Source of the DNA: an uncultured Bacilli bacterium
GTDB taxonomy: Bacteria; Bacillota_I; Bacilli_A; RF39; UBA660
NCBI GenBank assembly: GCA_944358675.1
Contig: CALVRN010000007.1
Location: 1-53,948 of the forward strand
Direction of reading: 5' to 3'
DNA: 53,948 bases
The position numbers were made by a program, and so were the translations under genes. Below are positions 19,088-26,964 of the stretch, piece by piece. Each line of letters opens with the position of its first letter. The stretch's first letter is position 1. Below the pieces are notes generated by a model. It saw only the letters and a list, made by a program, of their open reading frames with translations, made no database searches and was not told the DNA's origin.

Positions 19088-19116
19088 TTGTATTTTATAT
19101 AACCATTTGTTATAAT
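19088..19116 (+). promoter_or_regulatory. promoter of the small-peptide mRNA
   Basis: TTGTAT (19088-19093), 17-bp spacer, TATAAT (19111-19116). Predicted transcription begins near 19124, exactly at the 5' arm of the long-range stem. Confidence 0.7.
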
Positions 19117-19123
19117 TTATACA

Positions 19124-19356
19124 AGGAATATTCAATAGTTGGGTGCGACCTTCAGTCTTTTATAAAGAATGGAGGTGATGCTTATGACAAAAAGAGAAAA
19201 CTCTTTCTTTGTTATAATTATCCTCCTATTTATTTTAGTATTTTTAATACTATTTAAATAAAAAAAGCACCTAACTCATTTTCCTCAATGATTTAGGTGC
19301 GAACCCAAAATTGGTCGTGCTCAACATTGGAGTATTGAACATTCCTTTTTTATTTT
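19124..19356 (+). ncRNA. structured toxin-type mRNA with 5'-3' long-range stem
   Basis: The 5' end GGAATATTCAATA (19125-19137) and the adjoining GTTGGGTGCGACC (19138-19150) can pair with GGTCGTGCTCAAC (19313-19325) and TATTGAACATTCC (19333-19345). That is 12 of 13 plus 13 of 13 pairs counting three G-U, with a 7-base bulge on the 3' side. TTTTTTATTTT follows, so the long stem doubles as terminator. Closing an mRNA on itself in this way is typical of type I toxin transcripts, where it delays translation. Confidence 0.65.
19184..19261 (+). CDS. 25-residue hydrophobic peptide, putative type I toxin
   Basis: The peptide starts MTKRENSFF and continues as one unbroken hydrophobic helix ending LFK. 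GGAGGT lies 7 bases before the ATG; a second in-frame ATG at 19178 overlaps that site. Small peptides with a polar start, one membrane helix and a lysine at the end are the usual type I toxins of Firmicutes (Fst, TxpA, BsrG classes), but I see no clear sequence match to a named family. The convergent antisense gene and mRNA structure support the assignment. Function is inferred. Confidence 0.6.
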   Translation: MTKRENSFFVIIILLFILVFLILFK

Positions 19357-19374
19357 ATGAAGTTTCCTTCATCT
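19260..19374 (-). ncRNA. antisense RNA, putative type I antitoxin
   Basis: About 115 nt, running leftward. Its terminator hairpin is GCACCTAA (19300-19293) with TTAGGTGC (19274-19267) followed by a seven-base T-run. It overlaps the 3' untranslated region of the peptide mRNA and its stop codon, including the 3' arm of the long-range stem, so pairing would disrupt the mRNA or target it for cleavage by RNase III. It does not match a named RNA family I know. Confidence 0.6.
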
Positions 19375-19380
19375 ATATAC

Positions 19381-19409
19381 ATTTTATCATAAATTTAACT
19401 TTATGACAA
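19381..19409 (-). promoter_or_regulatory. promoter of the antisense RNA
   Basis: On the minus strand TTGTCA (19409-19404), 17-bp spacer, TAAAAT (19386-19381). This is the best-matching promoter in the mnmE-mnmG gap, stronger by consensus than the toxin promoter, as expected for an antitoxin. It would also help transcribe mnmG if the terminator leaks. Confidence 0.7.
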
Positions 19410-19423
19410 ATTAAATATAAATT

Positions 19424-20773
19424 TTATTTTCCAACACAAAATCTACTAAATAATTGATCTAATAACTCTTCATCATAACTTTCACCAATTATCTCACCTA
19501 GTAAATTCCATATATTCTTTAAATCAATTTCCACCATATCAATAGGATAATTTTCTTCAATCCCTTTTCGAACCGCTTTAACACTCTCTAAAACTTTTCT
19601 AAGTATAGCCCCACTTCTCGCACTAGTCAAATAAGTTAAATCAGTCATTTCTATTTTTTCTAAATTAAATAACTTCTTAATCTTATTACCTATTTCATCA
19701 ATATTCTCATCATTTAAAGCACTAACATAAACCACATTAGAAAGTTTATCATCATCAATTTTTTTATCTAAATCTGTCTTATTAACTATCGTAATATAAT
19801 TTTTATCCTTTAATTTATCTAAAATCACTAAATCATCATGACTTAATTTCTCATTATAATTAACTACAAATAAAATCAAATCAGCTTCATCGATTAATTT
19901 TAAACTTTTATCTACTCCAATACTTTCAACAACATCATCTGTTTTTCTAATGCCCGCTGTATCAATTAAATTCAAAATTAAATTATCTATACGCAAAGTA
20001 GCTTCGACACTATCGCGTGTTGTTCCCTGAATATCTGTAACAATAGCCTTTTCTTCACCAATTAATCTATTAAGTAAACTACTTTTTCCAACATTAGGTT
20101 TCCCAACAATAGCTGTTTTAATACCATTAGTCAAAATTTCACCATTTTTACTTTCTTTCAAAATTTTATCAATTTTACTTTCAAGTTCACTTAAATTAGA
20201 ATTGATCTTTTCAATTGTCATCTCTTCAATGTCCTCATACTCAGGATAATCGATATTAACTTCAATATTTGCAATTATTCCAGCAAGTTCATCTCGAAGT
20301 TTACTAATCATTGAAGAAACCTTGCCACCAACCTGATTCAAAGCTATTTTCCGGGAAATATCTGTTTTAGAATTAATTAAATCCATAACCCCTTCAGCTT
20401 CAGTCAAATCAATTCTACCATTCAAAAAGGCTCTTTTAGTAAACTCACCAGGCTCAGCTAATCTACATCCATTAACAAGTAATAACTCTAAAATCTTATC
20501 AGTTGTCATAATACCACCATGAGCATTAATTTCAACAACATCTTCTTTAGTAAAAGTCCTAGGAGCCCTCATAATACTAACTAATACTTCATCAACTTTT
20601 TCATTATTATCCAGTATATAACCATAATGAATAGTATGACTTGGTGCATCTAAAAAATTTTTATTAGAAAAAATTTTACTAACTATTTTAATAGCATCAA
20701 CACCACTAACTCTAATAATAGAAATAGCACCAACACCCTGAGCAGTTGAAATAGCTGCAATTGTATCATCCAT
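19424..20773 (-). CDS. mnmE: tRNA modification GTPase
   Basis: MnmE is the GTPase partner of MnmG. The 449-residue protein has the N-terminal formyl-THF-binding domain (AAISTAQGVGAISIIRVSG), the helical domain with the inserted Ras-like G domain (P-loop GKPNVGKSS at 224-232, DTAGIR, NKTD) and the invariant C-terminal FCVGK. GAGGTG precedes the ATG. The upstream HD-domain gene ends 4 bases before its start in the same direction. The NBS-like site ATTTTCCGGGAAAT lies inside it at 20346-20359. Confidence 0.96.
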   Translation of the reverse strand: MDDTIAAISTAQGVGAISIIRVSGVDAIKIVSKIFSNKNFLDAPSHTIHYGYILDNNEKVDEVLVSIMRAPRTFTKEDVVEINAHGGIMTTDKILELLLVNGCRLAEPGEFTKRAFLNGRIDLTEAEGVMDLINSKTDISRKIALNQVGGKVSSMISKLRDELAGIIANIEVNIDYPEYEDIEEMTIEKINSNLSELESKIDKILKESKNGEILTNGIKTAIVGKPNVGKSSLLNRLIGEEKAIVTDIQGTTRDSVEATLRIDNLILNLIDTAGIRKTDDVVESIGVDKSLKLIDEADLILFVVNYNEKLSHDDLVILDKLKDKNYITIVNKTDLDKKIDDDKLSNVVYVSALNDENIDEIGNKIKKLFNLEKIEMTDLTYLTSARSGAILRKVLESVKAVRKGIEENYPIDMVEIDLKNIWNLLGEIIGESYDEELLDQLFSRFCVGK

Positions 20774-20777
20774 TAAA

Positions 20778-21332
20778 TCACCTCTTTCTAAATTTAAAAA
20801 AAGTTTTTACCTTATGTATCATTCTAGCCAAACCAAAATATTTTGGTAAAGCTTTTATATTTATAACAACATCCATTGAAAGTCTTTTATCAGCATAAGT
20901 AACCACCCATCCCTCTTTATATCTTGGAGGAACTATATTAAGTGGAAACATATGCCTTTCTATTATATTAGCAACTCTTTCATTCATAAGCTCTGGAAAA
21001 AAACTATAAGCATTTTCCATCGCCTCATGAGCATGAGTAAACCCATGTTGTTTAAAAAAAGGTTTTTTCTCATAAATATGTTCTTGCCATGGTTTTTTAT
21101 AAAAATCATGTAATAACCCACCAATAGCCGCATCTTGATAATTCCAGTTTCTTTTTTTACATATTTTATAAGATAAATATGATACAGCTAAACAATGTTC
21201 ATAAAGTGAACAACTTTCATGATGAATCCATTCTTTTCTTTTTTGAAATTCCCTAGAGCCTAAAATAGGAGCCACTATATGTAAAAATTCTTCATCACTC
21301 GCAATCTCTTTAGTAATATCTTTTTTACGCAT
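20778..21332 (-). CDS. HD-domain phosphohydrolase-like protein
   Basis: The 184-residue protein has the HD metal site: His46 in YEHCLAV, His75-Asp76 in GGLLHDFYKK, then HAHEAMENA and IIERHMFPLN. Such proteins hydrolyse phosphomonoesters or phosphodiesters of nucleotides. The C-terminal stretch is basic (KVKTFFKFRKR). Relatives in this gene neighbourhood are annotated only as HD family proteins. Its start lacks a well-spaced ribosome binding site; AAGGAG lies 14 bases upstream. Confidence 0.8.
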   Translation of the reverse strand: MRKKDITKEIASDEEFLHIVAPILGSREFQKRKEWIHHESCSLYEHCLAVSYLSYKICKKRNWNYQDAAIGGLLHDFYKKPWQEHIYEKKPFFKQHGFTHAHEAMENAYSFFPELMNERVANIIERHMFPLNIVPPRYKEGWVVTYADKRLSMDVVINIKALPKYFGLARMIHKVKTFFKFRKR

Positions 21333-21406
21333 GCCTAAATTTCCAACTCCTTTTCATCACATGTATTATAGCACACAAACTGAAAAAACGATAAATAAAT
21401 TACCGT

Positions 21407-22888
21407 TTACTCATTCATAAATAAATTATTTGAATAAAATACTGGATTACAAGTTAAATTAATATTTAATCTTTTTAAAGTATTTAAATCGCCATTATAA
21501 ACCATAAACGAAGCATGAGCCTCTAAACTTGAAAGTTTATTCAAATTTTTAAGAGCTTCCTTAACTATAGGATTAGTTACTGAACAAATACTCAAAGCAA
21601 TTAAAACTTCTTCTAAATTTAATGACCTAGATACATGATTACTTAATGGTTTTAATTTCAATATTGGTTCTAATACAGCCTTAGAAAGTAAATCAACATC
21701 ATCTGGAATATTTGTTAACTCTTTAATAGCATTTAAAATTAAACTACTAGCTGGACTTAATATTTCTGTTTTCTTACCAGTAATAATTTTACCATTAGGT
21801 AACTCCAAAGCAATAACAGGAAGATCTTCTGCATTACTTTTTTCTTGAGCTACATTAATAACAGGTCTCTCTTTTAGAGGTTCAATTTCTAACTCATTCA
21901 TCAAAAGTTTGATTCTCTCACATACATATTCTTCACCAGTGCCAGTCTTATAATCACATAATGCTTTATAATATCTCCTAATTATCTCTTGCCTACTAGC
22001 TTCACAAATCACATCATCATTATCAATACAATAACCTATCATATTAACTCCCATATCAGTTGGTGAATAATAAATATTTTTACCAATAATTTTATATAAA
22101 ATTGATTTTAAAACAGGAAAAACTTCTAAATCACGGTTATAATTAACTGATGTAATTCCATACTTTTCTAAATGAAATGAATCAATCATATTAACATCTT
22201 TTAAATCAGCCGTAGCTGCCTCATAAGCCACATTAACGGGATGTTTTAATGGCAAATTCCAAACAGGAAATGTCTCATACTTCGCATATCCAGCTTTAAC
22301 ACCTCTTTTATATTCATGGTATAGTTGAGACAAACAAGTAGCTAATTTTCCACTAGATGGTCCAGGAGCTGTAACCACTACTAATTTTTTAGTTGTTTCA
22401 ATATAAGGATTAGCTCCATATCCTTCATCACTAACAATTACATCAACATCTGTTGGATAACCTTTTGTAGGTGTATGAACATAAGTTTTAATATTTCTTT
22501 TCTCAAGTTGATTTATAAACTTTTTACTACTTTCCTTACCAGTATATAAAGTAATAACCACACTGTTAACAGATAAACCCAAATTTTGAAATTCATCTAT
22601 TAATCTTAAAACTTCCATGTCATAAGTAATACCATAATCAGCACGTATTTTCTTTCTTTCAATGTCCTTCGCATTAATACACATAATTATTTCCGTAATA
22701 TCTTTTAATTCTAAAAGCATCTTTATTTTAGAATCAGGTTCAAACCCAGGTAAAACCCTACTAGCATGATAATCATCAAATAATTTACCACCAAACTCTA
22801 AATAAAGTTTATCAAACTCTTTTATTTTTTCCTTAATTCTTTTACTTTGAATTTCTACATATTTTTTATTATTAAAACCTTTTTTCAT
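21407..22888 (-). CDS. DUF1846 family protein
   Basis: The 493-residue protein belongs to DUF1846, a conserved Firmicutes family: early KGFNNKKYVEIQSKRIKE, then GGKLFDDYHASRVLPGF, VVTAPGPSSGKLATCLSQLY near residue 172 (a nucleotide-binding-like loop) and DMGVNMIGYCIDND. The family has solved structures but no settled activity to my knowledge. GAGGTGG lies before the ATG. It is co-directional with jag and the HD-domain gene. Confidence 0.88.
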   Translation of the reverse strand: MKKGFNNKKYVEIQSKRIKEKIKEFDKLYLEFGGKLFDDYHASRVLPGFEPDSKIKMLLELKDITEIIMCINAKDIERKKIRADYGITYDMEVLRLIDEFQNLGLSVNSVVITLYTGKESSKKFINQLEKRNIKTYVHTPTKGYPTDVDVIVSDEGYGANPYIETTKKLVVVTAPGPSSGKLATCLSQLYHEYKRGVKAGYAKYETFPVWNLPLKHPVNVAYEAATADLKDVNMIDSFHLEKYGITSVNYNRDLEVFPVLKSILYKIIGKNIYYSPTDMGVNMIGYCIDNDDVICEASRQEIIRRYYKALCDYKTGTGEEYVCERIKLLMNELEIEPLKERPVINVAQEKSNAEDLPVIALELPNGKIITGKKTEILSPASSLILNAIKELTNIPDDVDLLSKAVLEPILKLKPLSNHVSRSLNLEEVLIALSICSVTNPIVKEALKNLNKLSSLEAHASFMVYNGDLNTLKRLNINLTCNPVFYSNNLFMNE

Positions 22889-22950
22889 ACTCCACCTCTA
22901 TTATAAATAATAACATAGAAATTAAATTTTTCAAACAAAAAAAGAAGAAC

Positions 22951-23565
22951 TTAATCTTCCTTAATCTTAATAACTACATATCTATTAGGAGCTTCGCCTT
23001 CACTCTGAGTAACTAAACCATCATATTCAGCAATTATTGTATGAACAATTCTTCTCTCATATGAATTCATTGGATCAAGTTTAGCTTCGATTTTAGTTTT
23101 TAAAACTTCTTTTGCTATCTTTCTAACTTCTCTTTCGATATTTTTTTCTCTCTTAGCTTTATATCCAGAAATATCTAAATTAACCTTAATATCAAAATTT
23201 CCATATTTTCTAAGTGATTGTCTTAAAATAGTTTGAATAGCATTTAAATTTTTACCTTCTTTTCCAATCATCACTCCACTATCATCAGTAACAATAATAG
23301 CAGATATAACATCATCTTTTTCATTAACTTCAACATTAAATGATGTATTCATTTTAGAAGCAAGTTCATTTAAAAACTCTTTAACATATTCTTTAACATC
23401 ATATTTAGTAACAACATAAGCTATATATTTTTTTTTACCAAAAAGTCCTGCGGCCCCTTCTTCAATGTAAGAATAAACTTCATTCGAATTAACATTTAAT
23501 TCTTCCAAACATTTAGTTAGTGCTTCTTCTTGGTTTTTTGATTCGTGTTTTACTACCTTTAGCAT
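22951..23565 (-). CDS. jag: Jag/KhpB-type RNA-binding protein
   Basis: The 204-residue protein has a Jag-N domain (residues 1-50, ESKNQEEALTKCLEELNV), a KH domain with GVMIGKEGKNLNAIQTILR near residue 104 and an R3H domain (SYERRIVHTIIAEYDG, SEGEAPNRYVVI). It likely binds RNA with KhpA to regulate cell division and envelope genes. Its start lies inside the end of yidC (53-bp overlap), showing translational coupling. AGGAGG serves as ribosome binding site. Confidence 0.93.
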   Translation of the reverse strand: MLKVVKHESKNQEEALTKCLEELNVNSNEVYSYIEEGAAGLFGKKKYIAYVVTKYDVKEYVKEFLNELASKMNTSFNVEVNEKDDVISAIIVTDDSGVMIGKEGKNLNAIQTILRQSLRKYGNFDIKVNLDISGYKAKREKNIEREVRKIAKEVLKTKIEAKLDPMNSYERRIVHTIIAEYDGLVTQSEGEAPNRYVVIKIKED

Positions 23566-24529
23566 TTTCTTTCATCCTCCTAATCACTTCAGCCTGAACA
23601 ATGGTAAATAAACTACCAGTTATCCAATATATAATAATACTTGTTGGCATTGTAAATGAAGTAATAACAATAAATACAAGCATTACATTCATCATAGTTT
23701 TCATTTGGTGTTGTTGTTCTTCACTTCCACCACTAACACCAGAATTTAATCTGAATGAGAAGAATGTTGTAAGTCCTACTAAAACTGGTAATAATAAGTA
23801 AATCCAACCACCATTAGTAAAACTTTCTGCAAATACTGAAAAATCAAAATTTCCTCCAAACAACTTAACAAAAGGGCTCATACCTAAATGATAACTTAAA
23901 AATTTTCCTTCAAAAACAATTGGTAATCTATTTAAGCTTTCCAAAAATGCAAAGAAAAGTGGCATTTGAATAAAAGCAAACAAACAACCAGCCATAGGGT
24001 TAATATCATATTTTTTATATATTCCCATCATCTCTTGAGCTTTCATCATCTGATCTTCTTGACTTTCACGACCTCTATACTTATGTTCTAACTTTTCTAA
24101 ATCTTTTTGAGCAAATTTCATATTTTCAGACTGTAAAGCAGATTTTTTACTAATTGGAAAAATAATTAAACGAATAATTAAAGTTACTGCAATAATAGCC
24201 AAACCATAATTACCAAGAATTTCTCCAACTTTAACTATAAACCAACTTAAAGGTTTAATAAATACAGTTTCCCAAATTCCTCCATACTCTCCAGATGCTG
24301 GAGTAAAATCTGAACAATCAGGTAACTTATCAATATCAACATCATTTTTTTCATAAGTCTTAATAACATCTTTATTTGTCGGTTTACAAAGTATATTAGA
24401 AGCAAGTGTTTGTCCAGTAGTTACTTCCTTAACTGGATTTCCATCTTTATCTTTAACATAGGTTGTACATCCAGACAGCGAAAATGTTAATATTCCTATT
24501 ACAAAAAGTAATCCTATTTTCTTATGCAT
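23513..24529 (-). CDS. yidC: YidC/SpoIIIJ-type membrane protein insertase
   Basis: The 338-residue lipoprotein has a lipobox LSGC near residue 20 and five hydrophobic segments, including GLAIIAVTLIIRLIIFPI with the catalytic-groove arginine, a hairpin with EKLEHKYRGRESQEDQMMKA and GCLFAFIQMPLFFAFLESL. It inserts membrane proteins alone or with SecYEG. In Bacillus this rnpA-adjacent copy is spoIIIJ. The tail KTRIKKPRRSTN is basic for ribosome contact. It overlaps rnpA by 8 bp. Confidence 0.95.
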   Translation of the reverse strand: MHKKIGLLFVIGILTFSLSGCTTYVKDKDGNPVKEVTTGQTLASNILCKPTNKDVIKTYEKNDVDIDKLPDCSDFTPASGEYGGIWETVFIKPLSWFIVKVGEILGNYGLAIIAVTLIIRLIIFPISKKSALQSENMKFAQKDLEKLEHKYRGRESQEDQMMKAQEMMGIYKKYDINPMAGCLFAFIQMPLFFAFLESLNRLPIVFEGKFLSYHLGMSPFVKLFGGNFDFSVFAESFTNGGWIYLLLPVLVGLTTFFSFRLNSGVSGGSEEQQHQMKTMMNVMLVFIVITSFTMPTSIIIYWITGSLFTIVQAEVIRRMKENAKGSKTRIKKPRRSTN

Positions 24530-24866
24530 CTTTTCGCTCCTTTACTAAATTAAGTTTTTGTAAGGCAAAATTCAAATTATCACTCATTTCATTAAAACTA
24601 CGACTTAAAATGCCCTTACCAACTATTATAATACAATCAAAATTATTTTTATAGTCATTTTGCGAAACAATTTCTTTAATTTGTCTTTTAATATGATTAC
24701 GCACAACTGCATTTCCTATTTTTTTACCGACAGAAAAACCAAATCTATAAACAGAAGGCTCTCTTTTATCTATATATATAACATAATCCTTATATTTAAA
24801 AGGCCTATTTTCTTTAATAATACGATTGTAATCATTATTTTCTTTAACAATATTAATTTTTTTCAT
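24522..24866 (-). CDS. rnpA: ribonuclease P protein component
   Basis: The 114-residue basic protein helps the RNase P RNA cut tRNA leaders. It has the RNR signature in VGKKIGNAVVRNHIKRQIKE near residue 46, and a conserved GFSVGKKIG. ATAGGTGG is its ribosome binding site. It lies between rpmH and yidC as in most bacteria. Confidence 0.96.
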   Translation of the reverse strand: MKKINIVKENNDYNRIIKENRPFKYKDYVIYIDKREPSVYRFGFSVGKKIGNAVVRNHIKRQIKEIVSQNDYKNNFDCIIIVGKGILSRSFNEMSDNLNFALQKLNLVKERKDA

Positions 24867-24884
24867 AATCCCACCTATATATTA

Positions 24885-24911
24885 ATAAAACCACTGCATA
24901 GCCAGCAGTGG
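24885..24911 (-). terminator. hairpin between rpmH and rnpA
   Basis: On the minus strand CCACTGC, a 7-base loop and GCAGTGG are followed by TTTTATT. It sits 5 bases after the rpmH stop and probably lowers rnpA expression relative to L34. Confidence 0.75.
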
Positions 24912-24915
24912 CAAA

Positions 24916-25041
24916 TTAATGAGATAATACCTTGCGGCCTTTATTTCTTCTTCTATTTACAATACCGGCTTTCATACGCGCAAAAAATCCCATTTTTTTA
25001 CTTCTCTTACGAGTATTTGGTTGAAAAGTTCTTTTTGACAT
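24916..25041 (-). CDS. rpmH: 50S ribosomal protein L34, short form
   Basis: The 41-residue protein begins [20 protein letters not shown] and ends NKGRKVLSH. The family normally has 44-46 residues, with about ten residues between ARM and the RRR run; here only KAGIVN lies between them, so about four are missing. GGAGGTGTT precedes the ATG. Position next to rnpA and the origin is canonical. Confidence 0.93.
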   Translation of the reverse strand: MSKRTFQPNTRKRSKKMGFFARMKAGIVNRRRNKGRKVLSH

Positions 25042-25099
25042 TGATAACACCTCCTATACAAAACATATCGCTTAATAAATTATATAGATAAACAAATCA

Positions 25100-25473
25100 T
25101 TTGTCAATTTATTAAACAAAATTAATTACAAAAATTGGGCATATTATATCAAAAAATCCAAAAAAAATCAACAACTAAGTTTTCCACAGTAAAAAAAATT
25201 GTGTATTTTTTTCATTTTTAAATCCACATAAAATTTCTAATTATTATAAACTATTTTTCCTATTTTTCAACATATGTGTAAAAAAATAATTTATACACAA
25301 ATGTGCAAAAATAATTATCCACAATTTATGTGGAAATTAGACATATAATATTGTTTTTCGACAAAAAATGACATGTTAATAACTTTTTTTGATTTTTCCA
25401 CAGTTTTTATAGAAAAAAATGTAAATTTATTGTAAAATGTATATAGATTGTTTATAACTATGGGGGTAGTATT
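25100..25473 (+). other. oriC: origin region upstream of dnaA, DnaA-box cluster
   Basis: A very AT-rich block holds DnaA boxes: TTTTCCACA (25180-25188), TTATACACA (25291-25299), TTATCCACA (25315-25323) facing TGTGGAAAT (25329-25337), and TTTTCCACA (25394-25402). TTATNCACA is the consensus. With the cluster after dnaA it forms a bipartite origin like that of Bacillus. Genes diverge from this point, as expected at oriC. Confidence 0.85.
25430..25458 (+). promoter_or_regulatory. dnaA promoter
   Basis: TTGTAA (25430-25435), 17-bp spacer, TATAAC (25453-25458). The start of transcription is then only about 9 bases before the ATG, with GGGGG as ribosome binding site. The DnaA box at 25394 is just upstream, so DnaA may repress its own gene. 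Confidence 0.6.
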
Positions 25474-26817
25474 ATGGATTTAGAAAGTATGTGGTCCGTT
25501 TTTTTATCTAAAATTGAGATAAAATTAAAACCAGTTTTATTTCAAACTTGGTTTCAAGAAACAAAATTAATTGATTTAAATAATGAATATGCCATAGTTG
25601 AAGTTCCGCTTGATGTACACAAAAAACACCTTCAAGAAAACTATGGTGAAATAATTAAAGAAACATTTATGGAAGTTACAGGATCTATCTTCAAATTTAA
25701 ATACGTTACTCCTGATGAAGTAGCAGAAGATACACCAAAACAAGAAATAAAAGAAAATAATGAAGCTGTTTTTGAAAGTGGACTAGACAGCAAATACACT
25801 TTTGACAATTTTATATCAGGTGAAAGTAATAAATTTGCCAAAGCAATTGGTCTAGCTGTTGCTGAAAAACCTGGAGCTATGTATAATCCATTATTTATAT
25901 ATGGAAATAGTGGACTTGGAAAAACCCATCTAATGCATGCAATAGGAAATTACATTGTAGCAACATCAAATAAAAAAGTACTATATGTTACAAGCGAAAA
26001 ATTTGTTGATGACTTTCTTAATATATATAGAAAAAGTGAAACAAGCAACTTTAAAGCTGTGGATAACTTTAAAAGAAAATACCGAGACATAGATGTTTTA
26101 ATGATTGATGATATTCAATACTTAGAAATTGCCAGTAAAACACAGCAAGAATTTTTCAACACCTTTAATGAATTACACAATAAAAATAAACAAATAATTA
26201 TATCATCTGATAGATCACCTGATGACTTAAAAAAATTAGAAGAAAGATTAAGAACAAGATTCAATTGGGGATTAACAATAGATATATTACCACCAGATTT
26301 TAAATTAAGAATGGCAATACTAGATAAAAAAATAGAAGCTCAAGGAATTGGTAGCTTTGTACCTGAAGAAGTAAAAGAATATATTGCAAACAACTGTACA
26401 ACAGATATAAGAAAACTAGAAGGTGCTTTGACTAGAGTCTTTGCTTATGCTACTATAATGAATGGTTCAGAAATAACCATAGAACTAGCTATAGAAGCAT
26501 TAAAAGACTACATTGGAAAAAATATTATATCTAGAAACAAAATAGATCAAGTAATACAACTAGTTGCAAATAACTACAATATTACTGTAGAAGATATAAA
26601 ATCTAAAAAAAGACTTTCTAAAATAGCTGTTCCAAGACAAATTGGAATGTATATATGTAGAGTTCACTTAAAAGAATCTTTACCAAAAATAGGAAGCGAA
26701 TTTGGTGGAAAAGATCATACAACTGTTATGCATTCTGTTGCAAAAATAAAAAGAGAATTAAAAAAAGATAAAAACTTAGAAGTAGAAATTTCAAAAATAA
26801 TAAACCAAATAAAATAG
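25474..26817 (+). CDS. dnaA: chromosomal replication initiator DnaA
   Basis: The 447-residue protein has the N-terminal interaction domain (SMWSVFLSKIEIKLKPVLF), AAA+ Walker A GNSGLGKTHL near residue 145, Walker B VLMIDDIQYL and the domain IV DnaA signature GGKDHTTVMHSVAKI that contacts the box. It binds the boxes flanking its own gene and loads the replisome. Length is standard. It is followed by a 147-bp box-containing gap and dnaN. Confidence 0.98.
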   Translation: MDLESMWSVFLSKIEIKLKPVLFQTWFQETKLIDLNNEYAIVEVPLDVHKKHLQENYGEIIKETFMEVTGSIFKFKYVTPDEVAEDTPKQEIKENNEAVFESGLDSKYTFDNFISGESNKFAKAIGLAVAEKPGAMYNPLFIYGNSGLGKTHLMHAIGNYIVATSNKKVLYVTSEKFVDDFLNIYRKSETSNFKAVDNFKRKYRDIDVLMIDDIQYLEIASKTQQEFFNTFNELHNKNKQIIISSDRSPDDLKKLEERLRTRFNWGLTIDILPPDFKLRMAILDKKIEAQGIGSFVPEEVKEYIANNCTTDIRKLEGALTRVFAYATIMNGSEITIELAIEALKDYIGKNIISRNKIDQVIQLVANNYNITVEDIKSKKRLSKIAVPRQIGMYICRVHLKESLPKIGSEFGGKDHTTVMHSVAKIKRELKKDKNLEVEISKIINQIK

Positions 26818-26964
26818 TGGATAAAAAAATTTTTTACACAGTTTTCCACAAAGTGTAAACCACATAAAAAAGCATAATTCATAATGATAAATCAACTTTT
26901 CCACACTTATCCACATCAATAATAAAAGATAATATTAAAATAAATAATAAAAGGAGTGATTTAA
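26818..26964 (+). other. oriC: origin region between dnaA and dnaN
   Basis: Three boxes are present: TTTTCCACA (26842-26850), TTTTCCACA (26897-26905) and TTATCCACA (26907-26915), followed by a T/A-rich run. In Bacillus the duplex-unwinding element is in the equivalent gap. No open frame of note. Confidence 0.8.

Noticed and set aside
24660-25091. 143-codon plus-strand frame over rnpA/rpmH
   Set aside because: It covers two well-established genes on the other strand and has no start signal; AT-rich shadow.
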